Assembly (NCBI RefSeq): GCF_037975245.1 | Contig: NC_092576.1 | Coordinates: 23,853,111-23,917,110, forward strand | Source: Apostichopus japonicus | Taxonomy: Eukaryota > Echinodermata > Holothuroidea > Aspidochirotida > Stichopodidae | Length of the DNA stretch: 64,000 nucleotides | Direction: 5' to 3' | In this document: piece by piece, positions 38,721-64,000 of the stretch | How the letters are laid out: each line of letters starts with the position of its first letter | How positions within the stretch are numbered: position 1 is the first letter of the stretch | Position numbers and translations under genes: made by a program | Notes under the pieces: generated by a model | Databases searched by the model: none | What the model saw: only the letters and a program-made list of their open reading frames with translations | What the model was told of the DNA's origin: nothing

Positions 38721-41700
38721 AAGAGAGATTACATTTCTGGGTAATGAAAAGATTAACACACACCCTTAAAATCACTGGATAACATATCTAGTGTAAGTGG
38801 CTATATACTGAAGTGCCTTCTACTTAAAGGCAATAACAGATTAAAAAAGTGATTCCAGGTAGCTATCTGTTTTCTTGATGGAATTTATTTATTGTAATTT
38901 TTTTTTTAGTACAAACACACCAAACGTACTGTTTTCATTGTCATGTATGAATCGTAGAAATAGAAACGTCAGAAAATATAAATAGTGTCCCAATATAATA
39001 GCATAAAAAATTACACTATGTTATTGGATGACAAAAGACCTCTACAAAGGCAGGAAGAAAGAAAGCGAGGAGAAGTCGAATAACAGGGAAGAATTTGCGC
39101 CATGTCTTGACCAGTGCAGGTTGATTGAGACGTAACAGGAATACGGTGTGCTGACAAAACAAATGTGATTCGGCAGGATGTTTCTCTTCTCTTCAAATTG
39201 ATTTGTTTTGAAAAACATTTTTCCTTTTCAACACGATTTTAAATACCTAACGGATATTTCAGTGAGAAAAAATGTAAATATCTTTCAGAGAAAGACATTC
39301 CACACTGTTATTTGAAAAGCCCATCTCCATAACTTGTCCCAAACTCGAGATATCGTTGATTGAATGTAACCTATTTCGAATGGTTAAGCCTCCCCTGACA
39401 CCAGCAAGGAGATCTCTGAGGGGTGATCTGTGATCAAAAGCCTTCTTTTCTTTACTAATCCTCTGTTAGCTTATCCTTAAAACGTGGAATGTATGTTTAG
39501 CTACCGATATTCTCCGCATTTAGATTTTAATCAAAAGAAAAACATTTTCACTTTAGATGAATACTACTAAAGTTTGTTATCAATTAAGATATATTAGGTT
39601 GAGTAATACTGTAAAAGTTTGACAAAATAACAGTGATTGATGACCAGATCTTATTAATCGACTTTATGCCATCTTGTACAATGAGTAGGAAACTTATTTA
39701 GACAAAACAAATATGAAATAACACAAAATGTAACTGAAATGAAAACAAAATATATATAAAAATAGAACTTGCCAGTACCAAACAATATCAAAAAGTTTGT
39801 GCATATTTTTATTTTTTAGGAAGTAGAAGATGTAAGAAAAAAAGAATAAAATAATTTTGATGACAGAAATTTAAATGTTGATGAGCTATACTAAAGAAAA
39901 CAGAGGGACAGTGCTTTACTGCTACTAACCAACACATTGAAGTCGTTTTGGCACAGCTAGTTTTTCTTAATATGCTCAATATACGTACCAAGTTTAGCTA
40001 TATACTGAGATAATTAAGCCATTCTTTTAATAAGCAATTAATCTACAAACATTTCAGAGTACAATAATATAAGTCAGCTAACTCATATTGATGCCAAATT
40101 GATATAAAAAAAGAAAATAATCCATCCATATATAGCAATTGATACAAATACTTAAGAAAAAATAGATAGACTACTTAATTGAGGTACTGTGACATTTGGT
40201 AGATTCTAGCATTAATTTCCAGGATTAATTGCAACCAAACGATTGCAGAGAACAATTAAACGTCTAGTGAACTATATCCTGAGTTCGCATAGCATATTTG
40301 ATGGTTTACCTTGTTTGTAATATATATATAAATACAAAATAATATCTAAATCTCCGTTTACAAAATACTAATTTACATCTAAGGACTTTTAGGTAGTGAC
40401 ATTTTGCTTATCTAAAATCAGAAATATTATTCGTGATCTTGCCATCAAAGTTACTTACATAAATGCATGAAACCTGTTTATTGGTATTTTGTTCTTTTTA
40501 TGGGGGAGGGGGTCCGAGTAGTGTTGGGCTGGTATGTCTTTATTGTCAGCGCTGCCAAACAAAAGAAATTCTGTCACCTTCAGAGCTAAACTTTTCGATG
40601 TATGATCATGTAATTTATGATCACGTGAAGAGGCCTGTATACGAATCGCCACCATATATTTCTTAAGTTTATTCTTGAAATACAGAAGATTTTGATTCCA
40701 TGTGGAGGCTAACAATGCTAGGAAATAATTTCAAACAAAATACACAAACCACGAAAGCCTAATCATGATTGCAATTCAACATTCAAATAACCTAAAATCG
40801 GCATCAAATATTCCAATATGGGCAGTCAAATACTCCTAAAACTACATTCTGCAATCAAATCTTCCACAAACTTCAATAAAATACTCGAATATCTACATTC
40901 AAGTACTTCAATATGAGCAATCAAACACTACAATCAACCAATATGCGCAGTCAAATATTCCAATAGTATTTCCAACCAAATATTCCAATAAGTTCAATCA
41001 AATACTAGAATATATGCAATCAAATACTGATACAGTGTAAAGTGTTAAGTAAGTAACTTAAGTGTATTGCAAAAAAAAAACCTTATGAGCGATACAAAAT
41101 ACTCCACCTTCAGTGAGCAGGGGTACAGTAGGTACCTACACAATTTTCCTACAGTTTAAAGGCATTAAAGACTCGCGCACAAAGAAACGTCTCATGCCGG
41201 TAATCTGACCTAGTTTCGAATGAGGTGTAACAGAAGTGTTAGACACCACCATCGATCCCAGAAAATACACACACAGCTTGCTACCCTCAGCAATTAGACA
41301 CTAGTGCACAGTCAATTCACACAGCTATGGTCAATACCCACAACACAGTGTACATAGCAGCGATGGACATCTCAGGTCTTGATAAAAGATAACAAGGTAT
41401 CACGTTTCATTACTGTCTGCATTTTGTAGCGACACGAAAATAAATCCCTGACAAACAATGGAAAGTCAACTTTTTCAGATGGCGGCATGCGGTCTGGGGC
41501 GAGTCTTCAATGCCTTTAAGAATTACACAATAGTTGTCAGCTGACCGATAATTCATGAAACAATCATAGAGGTGGAAACGGTAGTCTTTACGGTCCACAT
41601 ATTTAACAATCATTCAGACATTCGATATTTTACAGTTAAACAGTGTACCTTTTCCTGTTCTTGTGTTTGTATAGTACTTGTAACTCCCGAAAATGCACTT

Positions 41701-42117
41701 CACTTTCTAACTGAGAATTATCTGTAACTGATGATCATCTGATTCACAAAACTTGAATGTAACTCCACATTGTTTTCTTTCTGGCTACATACCATCTATT
41801 ATCTAGATTCTAACATCAGTTCACTGCACCCATTGTCAGCATTATTTTTGCTACTTTTCCATTATATCATCATTCCTTTCTCCACTCATGCTTCATGGAT
41901 CCTAAGAACATTTTTTATGGCACAGATCTCTCCATTACACCACTGTACCATAATATTGCTACCTCAATAATCGTTTTAACTGACTCTGAACAAAAGTTCA
42001 AGCATTACTTCAGAGTATCTGAGTAGTGCTTGTGATGTCATAAACATATGTCCAAAACTAACCACCAGGTAACGATAGGAGAGATTCCTGACTGCAGACA
42101 TCAAACTACATGCTTCC
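38721..42117. other. No recognised gene; contains a minisatellite at 40760-41035
   Basis: AT-rich sequence between the minisatellite-type repeats and the PLK1 3' end. At 40760-41035 about nine loose units of roughly 30 bp recur (CAATCAAATACT, TTCCAATATG). No coding pattern seen; the PLK1 3'UTR may extend into the right edge. Confidence 0.5.
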
Positions 42118-42123
42118 ACTTTA
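42118..42123 (-). promoter_or_regulatory. Possible PLK1 polyadenylation signal (ATTAAA)
   Basis: On the minus strand an ATTAAA variant hexamer lies about 170 nt downstream of the PLK1 stop codon. I found no canonical AATAAA close after the stop on that strand, so this is the nearest candidate. A long 3'UTR using a more distant signal is equally possible. Confidence 0.25.
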
Positions 42124-42290
42124 ATAAACAATCACGGATACGCGGAACGTTTAGTGATTATACAGCAGAGATGGCCTTTGACTAATGAACCACATGGTAA
42201 TAATGCTATGGAATTCAATTGCAAACCAATGTTATGTATCCTTTGACACGTTCGCTTCAAACATTCACACCCTCCTTCCACCAAACTGTG

Positions 42291-57472
<15,182 letters not shown>

Positions 57473-57972
57473 TTTGACTTGAGTTGTAACGCGATTGATA
57501 GCAGGTTATCAGCCCTAAAGGAATGTATGTACGCAAACTTGTATATCCTACTCAATATGCTGTATTGTATACCTTTGCTTTTAGAATCAAACGCAGCTAG
57601 CCTATTTCCTTCGCGCAACCGGTCCTTGTACAGTATATGTGGTCGTTTCTCTGTCACGTAGAACACCTAAGCGTACTAATAATTCTGTAGTCTAAAGTTA
57701 GAGGTATGTTTTTAAATGAATACAACTAAACAACATGATGGTATGATTCTATGGAAGATGTCTGAACATTTTGCAGATATTGTTATCACAACGAAATCTC
57801 TTTGAACCAAACGGTAAGCCTACTACACACGAACCTCAATACACCTAGCGAGATACTTCTACAATACATGATTGGTGGCGGTTTAAGCGATGTTTACATC
57901 GTTTGAAACACCGCTCAATGCGCTGATTGGCCAATGGTAGCAAGACAACTCCGTATGATTGGTCAATGTGAG
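57473..57972 (-). promoter_or_regulatory. PLK1 upstream region with spaced CCAAT boxes
   Basis: The 500 bp upstream of the PLK1 start codon has three ATTGG (CCAAT on the minus strand) sites at 57871, 57926 and 57958. The last two are 32 bp apart, the spacing typical of NF-Y pairs in G2/M promoters. A TTTGAA (CHR-like) hexamer lies at 57902-57907, in the opposite orientation to the gene. No clear TATA box. The motifs are seen; the cell-cycle role is inferred from how PLK1 genes are regulated elsewhere. Confidence 0.4.
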
Positions 57973-58428
57973 AATAACCAAATTATAATTTGGTATTTTA
58001 AACTACGTGTGTAGTCTGCACAAATTTGAAATCAAAATTAAGATGGACCATCGAGTTACACAAGAACGAAACTGAGAAATATATTCTGGGAAAAGTGTTT
58101 TCCTACATTTTATCTGTTTGTGACTGAGAAAGCTAACAATTCAAATTGGATTAGAGCCATATCTAAGCAATAGTCAGACAGGCATATACTTACACGCACT
58201 AGGCTTATGAATCGCCGGGGACTCATAGACCAATTAGAATTACGTACTCATGTATATCAGTGTAATCCTCCCATTATACCCGAAATAACTGCTCAGACTC
58301 CGATCGATATCGAGCGCACCTCACTTTATTTACCTATTATGAAGTAACCTAACCCAAAATAAATCAAATTGAACTAGTGGAATAGAAAAAGTAATATTAT
58401 TCTGACTGAATATTAGTAAAAATAAGGT
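57973..58428. other. No recognised gene upstream of PLK1
   Basis: Unassigned AT-rich sequence between the PLK1 promoter region and the hAT-filled minisatellite. Confidence 0.5.
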
Positions 58429-59204
58429 TGGGCGAAATGACCAACACGGTTGGGCGAAATGACCATGCTGGTTGGGCGAAATGACTATGATGGTTGGCAG
58501 TGGCGTAGCTACGGGGGGGGGGGGGGCCTGGGGGGCCGGGGCCCCCCATGAAAACGGCTGCCCCCCCACTGCCCCCCCCCACTGGGAATGGGGTAAAAAA
58601 AATTGTAAAAAAAAAAATGTAAAAAAAAAAAAAAAAAAACTCATCAGTGGGATTCACTAATATTTTTTGTTCAATAATTTGGGAAATAGAGTTACACAAT
58701 TTTCTCGTCTGCATCTGGCAGAATAAGAATAATACAATATCTGTAGTAATCATGAGAATGGTCATACAGCATGGCATGGCAATGGTCGATGCGACGGTTG
58801 TGACCATACACCACGAACCTTGTGCATGTGCTGCGCGATATCGATATCTACCAATACATGTTATCGGTCATCGATTGGCACAAAAACCCAGATTCTGATG
58901 ACAGCTGCCTCAAGAAACCCAATAAATGGCCTAATTAGCACCGAGCCACCAATGTGGACCATTACCGAAACATCGATGCGTGTTAGTCTTCCATCCCCTT
59001 CCTCTAATGCTATTTAAGTCCACATGTGGGCATTTCCTGCAAACCTATACCGGTAGCCCACAGGGGTTTGAGTTGGGAGAAAGGCCTTGACACCTTGAAA
59101 CAACAAATGATGCCAACCATAGGCGTACGAGGCGGGGGGTGCAGGGGAGGCAGACTGCCCCCTAAATTTCCAGAGGACAAGAAATTCGGGCAAAGGTCCT
59201 GAAA

Positions 59205-59227
59205 AATTCGGGCAGCCTAAGAGGAGA

Positions 59228-59308
<81 letters not shown>

Positions 59309-59328
59309 TCTCCTCTTAGGCTGCCCGA

Positions 59329-59402
<74 letters not shown>
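59205..59402. repeat. Two (TA)n tracts with a snap-back inverted repeat
   Basis: CGGGCAGCCTAAGAGGAGAA at 59209 is repeated in inverse orientation (TTCTCCTCTTAGGCTGCCCG) at 59309, around about 70 bp of TA. A second TA tract follows at 59333-59402. Confidence 0.92.
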
Positions 59403-59404
<2 letters not shown>

Positions 59405-59541
59405 CCATGATTTTCTTTATTTAGCATCATGATGCCCGAATATCTCCGTGTAACACCACCGTAAGCGCAGTTCATCTGGGCTACCACGCTTTTTGCACGA
59501 TCAATTTTTTTTCTTCTAACTAGTCAATTGTATACCTGGAC

Positions 59542-60199
59542 CAAGGGCGGCGGAACCGGGGGGAAAAAGGGGGCACGTGCCCCTCCCCCACTTTTCCTCA
59601 GGTTAGAAATGTGCCTTTTTTATACATAAAAATTGAGGTGCCTCAAGTTAGCAAGAGGCCAGGGAACCAGAATGAACACTCGGGAAGGGCCGTTTCCGGC
59701 CATCTGAGGGGTTTGTAAAACCAAAAATTTTCTAAAAGTACGCTCCGCGCCAACCGATGGTGGCGCTCCGCTCAGATAGCCGTGCATACAACTTTGCAAA
59801 TCCTGGCTAAGCCCGTGACTTTTAACGAATTTCTGTGAGTCAAACTCAAAGCATTTTCGAATGGAAAAAATTTGTTAAGATATTAACAAGAAAAAAAAAC
59901 TCTAATTCGGAAGATTCCTATACATTAGCAACTAGCATGATTTCACCTCATTTTGTCTCAAAAGAAAACTTGTTCCTTGTTTCCCAATTTGCGCATTGGA
60001 TATTGCAGTGCTAGTATGCATATTTTCCTTGAGGGGGGGGGGGGGGACGTTGATGGAGTGATGTGTATACACAAATAAGATAATACAATAAGAGTTATAA
60101 AGGGTACTGAATATAACGCTGCATCATTCCAATCGAATTTCTGCAAAGTGCCCTTTGATGTCGGTGCCCCCCAGATTAAAAGTGCTTCCGCCGCCCTTG
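59542..60199. mobile_element. Innermost hAT-type element
   Basis: The termini CAAGGGCGGCGGAACC and the inverse (GCTTCCGCCGCCCTTG) are flanked by ACCTGGAC (59534-59541) and ACCTGGAT (60200-60207), 7 of 8 matching. 658 bp, non-coding, with the shared subterminal motif at about 59741-59780. Confidence 0.8.
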
Positions 60200-61379
60200 A
60201 CCTGGATATCCCCGACATGAGTGTATAAAAGAAACATTTTCTTTTTCATGGATGGTGGGGGGAGGGGGGAGTGTTTACAAGCCTAGAAGTACAGGTTTAT
60301 CATATTCTTTGTTATATTTTATACTTTTTTGTGAGACAAATTGCAGTCTCACCCGACACAGCGACATTATCCCGCCTACGTGTCGTTGAACAATGTTTTT
60401 CTGGAGGTAGCTGAGTACTGTGTTAAAATAATAAATAAGGTAACTAAATATAGCAGCTTAAAAAATATACTGTCCCATTTTTCCCCTTCAAAGTGATGTT
60501 ACCATTTTTTCTTCTTCTAATTTACCAAATTTTTGGGGAACTGTAAATTTCTAAAACGTGAGATTATAAAATAAAGAATGTTTAGATGCAACTTGCAAGG
60601 CCTCAGAAGTGCCGTTTCCGGCAATCTGAGAGGCATTGCGTGCCAAAAATTTTCTTGTTCGCTACGCGCCAACCGATGGTGGCGCTCCGCTTAGATAGTG
60701 TCACGGGAACTTTCGGGCACAAAAAGTTCTGCCCCCCCCAAACTGAAATGGTCCCGTACGCCTTTGATGTCAACTTCACTCAAGTTAAAAGTCTGGCTGA
60801 GTTGACAAGGCCAGTCAGCATGAAAGAGAAATTTTTTTTTTGCATTTCTGTCACCAAAGTTGCACATCTTTTTGGTTGCTATTTTGCCTCACAGGTGCCA
60901 TCTCCTGCGATCTGGGGGGTGCTGAAATCTCAAATTTTCTCTGTACGCTCCGCGCCAACCAAGGTGGTGCTCCGCTCAGATAGTAACCTCCGGCCCCCCC
61001 CCACAAGAAAGAACAGCCCCCCCATGGCCCCCCCACTCAAAAAATCCTAGCTACGCCACTGATGGTTGGGCGAAATGACCATGCTGGTTGGGCGAAATGA
61101 CCATGCTGGTTGGGCGAAATGACCAGCCTGGTTGGGCGAAATGACCAGCCTGGTTGGGCGAAATGGTTGTTGGGCGAAGTGACTAGAAAGCTGTCAGTTG
61201 ATACCAAAATTTACCGACAGTGAGTTTGGTTTATTTCCTTCTTAGCACGGTTGGCGCCACTAAATTGCCCCCAAAAAAGTGCCTCTTTACCAAGAAACTC
61301 ATGTACGTGGAAGAGTCTGTTAAAGTTTCGCTCGTGTGGAAATGTCTCATCAAAGCACTGAAACTTACTGGCATTTCAC

Positions 61380-61755
61380 CAAGGGCGTAGGAACCGGGGG
61401 GCTGGGGGGGGGGGCGCCAGCCCCCCCAATGAAAAATATGGGGGGCGGAAGTATCATTCCGCCCCCCCCCCCCCCTCTCCGCAAGTCAGAAAACCCCTTT
61501 TTCATTTCTCAAAATCTCATTTGGAGCACCAAATTGCATCTAAGGCCAGGTGAAAATGCAAAATTCTTTACAAAATGGAGTGAGTGTTGAAGTGTGCTTT
61601 ATTGCACCAAATTGCATCTGAGGCCACCTGGAAATGCAAAAAAAAATCCAAAGGGGAAGGGGACACCCCCTCCCCTTAGACCCCTCCCCCAGGCCGGCCA
61701 TCAGTCCTCAGCCCCCCCCCCCCCCCCCACTCAAAAGTACCTTCCTACGCCACTG
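61380..61755. mobile_element. hAT-type MITE with 8-bp TSD
   Basis: The termini CAAGGGCGTAGGAA and TTCCTACGCCACTG are flanked by CATTTCAC at 61372-61379 and 61756-61763, exact. The interior has G/C runs and the segment also found in PLK1 intron 10. Confidence 0.9.
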
Positions 61756-61763
61756 CATTTCAC

Positions 61764-62033
61764 AGCACCATCTTGATGAAACTTCGAATAAGAAAGTCTA
61801 AAGTTCTGATGGGATGCAGTATAGTCTGTATATAGGCCCCAAATTAGAGCACGCTATAATTTCAAGATGTTTTCAAAAAGTGCTTTCCTGGAGGATTTTA
61901 TTCTCCAAATTGTTCTCAAACAGAACACACAAGGTCTTGACTGCATGCCCCAATGAGGTGGTAATAAAAATAGTTTAAGAATTTTGATAACAGGTGACCA
62001 TATTTGAGTATCTAGCATATTTGGGGCCAATAC
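61764..62033. other. Short unassigned stretch between hAT elements
   Basis: Nothing recognised. Confidence 0.5.
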
Positions 62034-63292
62034 CAGGCGCGTATCCAGGGGGGGGTTGGGGGCGCACGCCCCCGGTAAGAAAAATAGGAGAGAGAAAAAG
62101 AGGGGGAAAAGAGGAGGAGGAGAGGAAGGAAGGAAGGGAAAAGAAAAAGAAGAAAGAGAGAAAGAAAAGGAGGGAGTAGAAGAAAAACGCCAAGACACCG
62201 GGAAGAGAAGAGGAACAGTGACATAATTACAGCGCTGATCCCTATTATATTGTAATATTGTGACGAGCCCGGCTCCTCCGATAGTAATACTATATCGGGA
62301 CTCGCGATAGAACGGTACTGGGGTTATCTTGATGCCGTATTTTATGCTTCTTCAGGAGATGTCTCGAAGGGGCGATAGAGGAAAACAATGAGTTCTCAGA
62401 AAAACAAGTTGACGAAATATGATTTGATTATTGATTCGGTATAATTTCTTCTCTGTCGATTCTCTTACAAACAAAATTACAATGATTTGACTCCGTCAAT
62501 TACGCAATTAGAAGGAGTGATGAAATGGTGACGAAGCAATGACGAAGCGACGAACTGATGACGGAATGCAGAACATGCGAAACCATGCCGCCTTTTATAC
62601 CTTACTCTACCGAGAATCCCTCTGCGCACAATCAGAAGGCAGCCAATAACCTGACCATCCTGTATTAGCTAACGATATAAAAATTAGTCTAGCAAACACT
62701 GATCTGCCCTGATTGGTTGGGAGTTTGGAAGTCCACCCCTTTCTATGGAAACTTCCATACCACGTGAGAAGAAGCTTCTCGAATGTTCTACAGACACAAT
62801 GGAATCTATTTTGGGAAAAGGCCCTGTGACACGATTCAATAAGATAGTTAAAACTTCTCGTGGGAAAACTGAATCCATGACCTAGATAAATATATAAGGG
62901 GCCTGTAAGGTGTCTCGATGGAGTGTTTCGGGAACATCAAGAGGCAGTATTACTATTTCATAACAATATACACGGTAGCCAGTGACGGATCGAGGATTTC
63001 GAGAGGGGCGTGCGCCTCACCCTACCCCTTACACCGACAACCCCATTTTGACGTTTCCATTTTCCTCTCTCACTAATGTGTATATACCATAAGTGGTATA
63101 TCATAACGCGTGTGTGTGTATGGACGAGTCGTCGGGGAACATGACGCATTTCGGTATTAGACCAGGATCTATATGCGAACTGCACTAGACCTATGTCCTT
63201 CGATGTAGCACTGCCATCCAGAGATAAAATGTTAGACACTCCGACCTGAATGCTAAATGTTACCGGCCCAATCCTAGTACCGTACCTCGTAA
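62034..63292. mobile_element. Third copy of the 5-bp-TSD hAT family, truncated and split by a solo LTR
   Basis: Starts with the family terminus CAGGCGCGTATCCAGG. The polypurine tract (62083-62180), GTGACATAATTACAG and, beyond the LTR, GGTAGCCAGTGACGG through the GTCGTCGGGGAACATGACGC segment follow the inverse of 9618-8900. Truncated near 63292. Confidence 0.78.
62251..62965. mobile_element. Solo LTR (probable Ty3/gypsy type)
   Basis: 715 bp bounded by TGTAATATTGTGACGAGCCC and ...TTTCATAACA (TGT...ACA) with a 4-bp flank ATAT on both sides. It interrupts sequence that is continuous in the related hAT copy at 9380-9420. A TATA-like TTTTATACC lies at about 62592. No internal genes, so it is a solo LTR left by recombination. 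Confidence 0.78.
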
Positions 63293-63348
63293 AATCATAG
63301 GCGTAGGAGCCCAATTTTATTTGTGGGGGCGGGGGGGGGGGGGGCTGT
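63293..63348. repeat. hAT-like end fragment with a G run
   Basis: ATAGGCGTAGGAGCCC resembles the CATAGGCGTA terminus seen at 59118, followed by a run of about 12 G. The partner terminus is not visible. Confidence 0.45.
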
Positions 63349-63900
63349 AAGTCCGCAACCTCGGGGTTATTTTCGACAAACACATGAAAATGGATAAACA
63401 TATCAGTAAAGTTTGCATGACTGGTTTCTATTTTAAATCTAAAGAAGATTAGGAAACATATGTCTTCTAGAACTATGAGCACATTGGATCATTCATTCAT
63501 TCACAGCCATTTGGATTATTGCAATAGTTTGCTCCATGGTATTCCAGGGTATCTGATTCAGAGACTGCAACGTCTGCAGAACAGCGCAGCCAGGCTTGTT
63601 GTAGACTGCTATGACTTCAACACACCATCGTTGAGTATCCTCCATTCTTTGCACTGGTTTCCTAGTGTTGAATTCCGAATTAAGTTCAAAGTACTGCTCC
63701 TGGTGTATAAGTGCATTCATGAAATGGCACCCGCCTATTTGTCAGACGATCTGTCCTTCCAGGTCAATACTCGTTATACCTTGCGTTCTAGCAATACACT
63801 CACTCTCACTGTTCCCAGAACTAAACTGAAAACCTATGGCGACCGCGCGTGCCTTTCCATCAGCCGGGCCCAAGCTCTGGAATGGTCTGCCCATATCTGT
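63349..63900 (+). mobile_element. L2/CR1-like LINE, reverse transcriptase C-terminal end
   Basis: Translation gives VRNLGVIFDKHMKMDKHISK, then after a stop and frame change SHLDYCNSLLHGIPGYLIQR, LQRLQNSAARLVV, LHWFPSVEFRIKFKVLLLVY and APAYLSDDL. These are the 'LGVIFD', 'LDYCNSLL-G-P', 'LQ-VQN-AARLV', 'LHWLPV--RI-FK' marks of L2/CR1-group thumb and tail regions. Degenerate, 5'-truncated. Confidence 0.85.
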
Positions 63901-63904
63901 GCGG

Positions 63905-63935
63905 AGTTTTCGTTTCGTTTCGTTTCGTTTATTTC
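63905..63935. repeat. (CGTTT)n microsatellite at LINE tail
   Basis: Four to five TTTCG units followed by a T-rich stretch; probably the 3' tail of the preceding LINE. Confidence 0.8.
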
Positions 63936-64000
63936 ACTTTTTTTTCTTTTTTTTACAATTACATTCACAATAATGTATAATACCAATGTCAAAGAAAGAA

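Larger units (their letters stand above)
59118..60766. mobile_element. Middle nested hAT-type element
   Basis: The termini CATAGGCGTACGAGGC and the inverse of CAAAGGCGTACGGGACC are flanked by ATGCCAAC (59110-59117) and ATGTCAAC (60767-60774), matching at 7 of 8 positions. It contains (TA)n hairpins and the innermost element. Confidence 0.78.
58498..61061. mobile_element. Outer hAT-type element with 8-bp TSD
   Basis: The termini CAGTGGCGTAGCTACG and their inverse (CTAGCTACGCCACTG) are flanked by ATGGTTGG at 58490-58497 and 61062-61069. Most of its 2564 bp is the nested element 59118-60766. Its own sequence holds G- and C-runs and a remnant frame but no transposase. Confidence 0.9.
58429..61190. 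repeat. 22-bp minisatellite (GGTTGGGCGAAATGACCATG) split by a hAT insertion
   Basis: Three units precede 58498 and about six follow 61061. The 8-bp target duplication of the insertion (ATGGTTGG) is itself part of the repeat. Confidence 0.92.

Overview
The window is animal nuclear DNA. It is AT-rich and intron-bearing, with dense transposable elements, and it contains one clear protein-coding gene. That gene is a Polo-like kinase 1 (PLK1) ortholog on the minus strand, with 13 coding exons between 42291 and 57472. Every exon can be joined at GT/AG splice sites into one 618-residue protein that has a kinase domain and both polo boxes. The repeat mix is Penelope-like, Jockey-like, L1-like and L2/CR1-like retroelements, a Ty3/gypsy gag, many hAT families and tRNA-derived repeats. 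This suggests a marine invertebrate, perhaps an echinoderm or another non-vertebrate deuterostome, but the species cannot be fixed from the sequence.

Region by region. Positions 1-16240 are a broken inverted duplication of roughly 16 kb. Its arms (1-2423 plus 7474-9140, and 12361-16240) carry, in mirror order, a degenerate Jockey-like LINE, the C-terminal GIY-YIG piece of a Penelope-like element, a tRNA-derived repeat unit and a hAT-type element. The left arm is split by a 5050-bp terminal-inverted-repeat (TIR) transposon flanked by TA (2424-7473). That transposon holds two exon-like fragments of a SAM-type gene and a nested 1.2-kb element. The spacer holds a tandem array of a 372-bp unit that contains a tRNA-like sequence (10608-12250). 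From 17300 to 42290 there is no convincing host gene. This part holds a gypsy gag remnant (23458-24014), a second Penelope/Jockey composite (24532-27050), an L1-like fragment (29741-30720), small inverted-repeat elements, a long (ATT)n tract, and a 2.2-kb element whose terminal inverted repeats are built from an 18-bp minisatellite (35627-37810).

Positions 42291-57972 hold PLK1 and its upstream region. The introns carry a hAT MITE, a MITE with 9-bp target-site duplication (TSD), minisatellites, and two duplications that copy splice donors. Positions 58429-64000 are a nest of hAT elements: three are stacked inside one another and inserted in a 22-bp minisatellite. They are followed by another hAT copy split by a solo LTR, and by the 3' part of an L2/CR1-like LINE.

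Apart from PLK1, everything protein-like here is transposon-derived and broken by stops or frameshifts. Coordinates of repeat edges backed by target-site duplications are exact. Others are estimates by eye.
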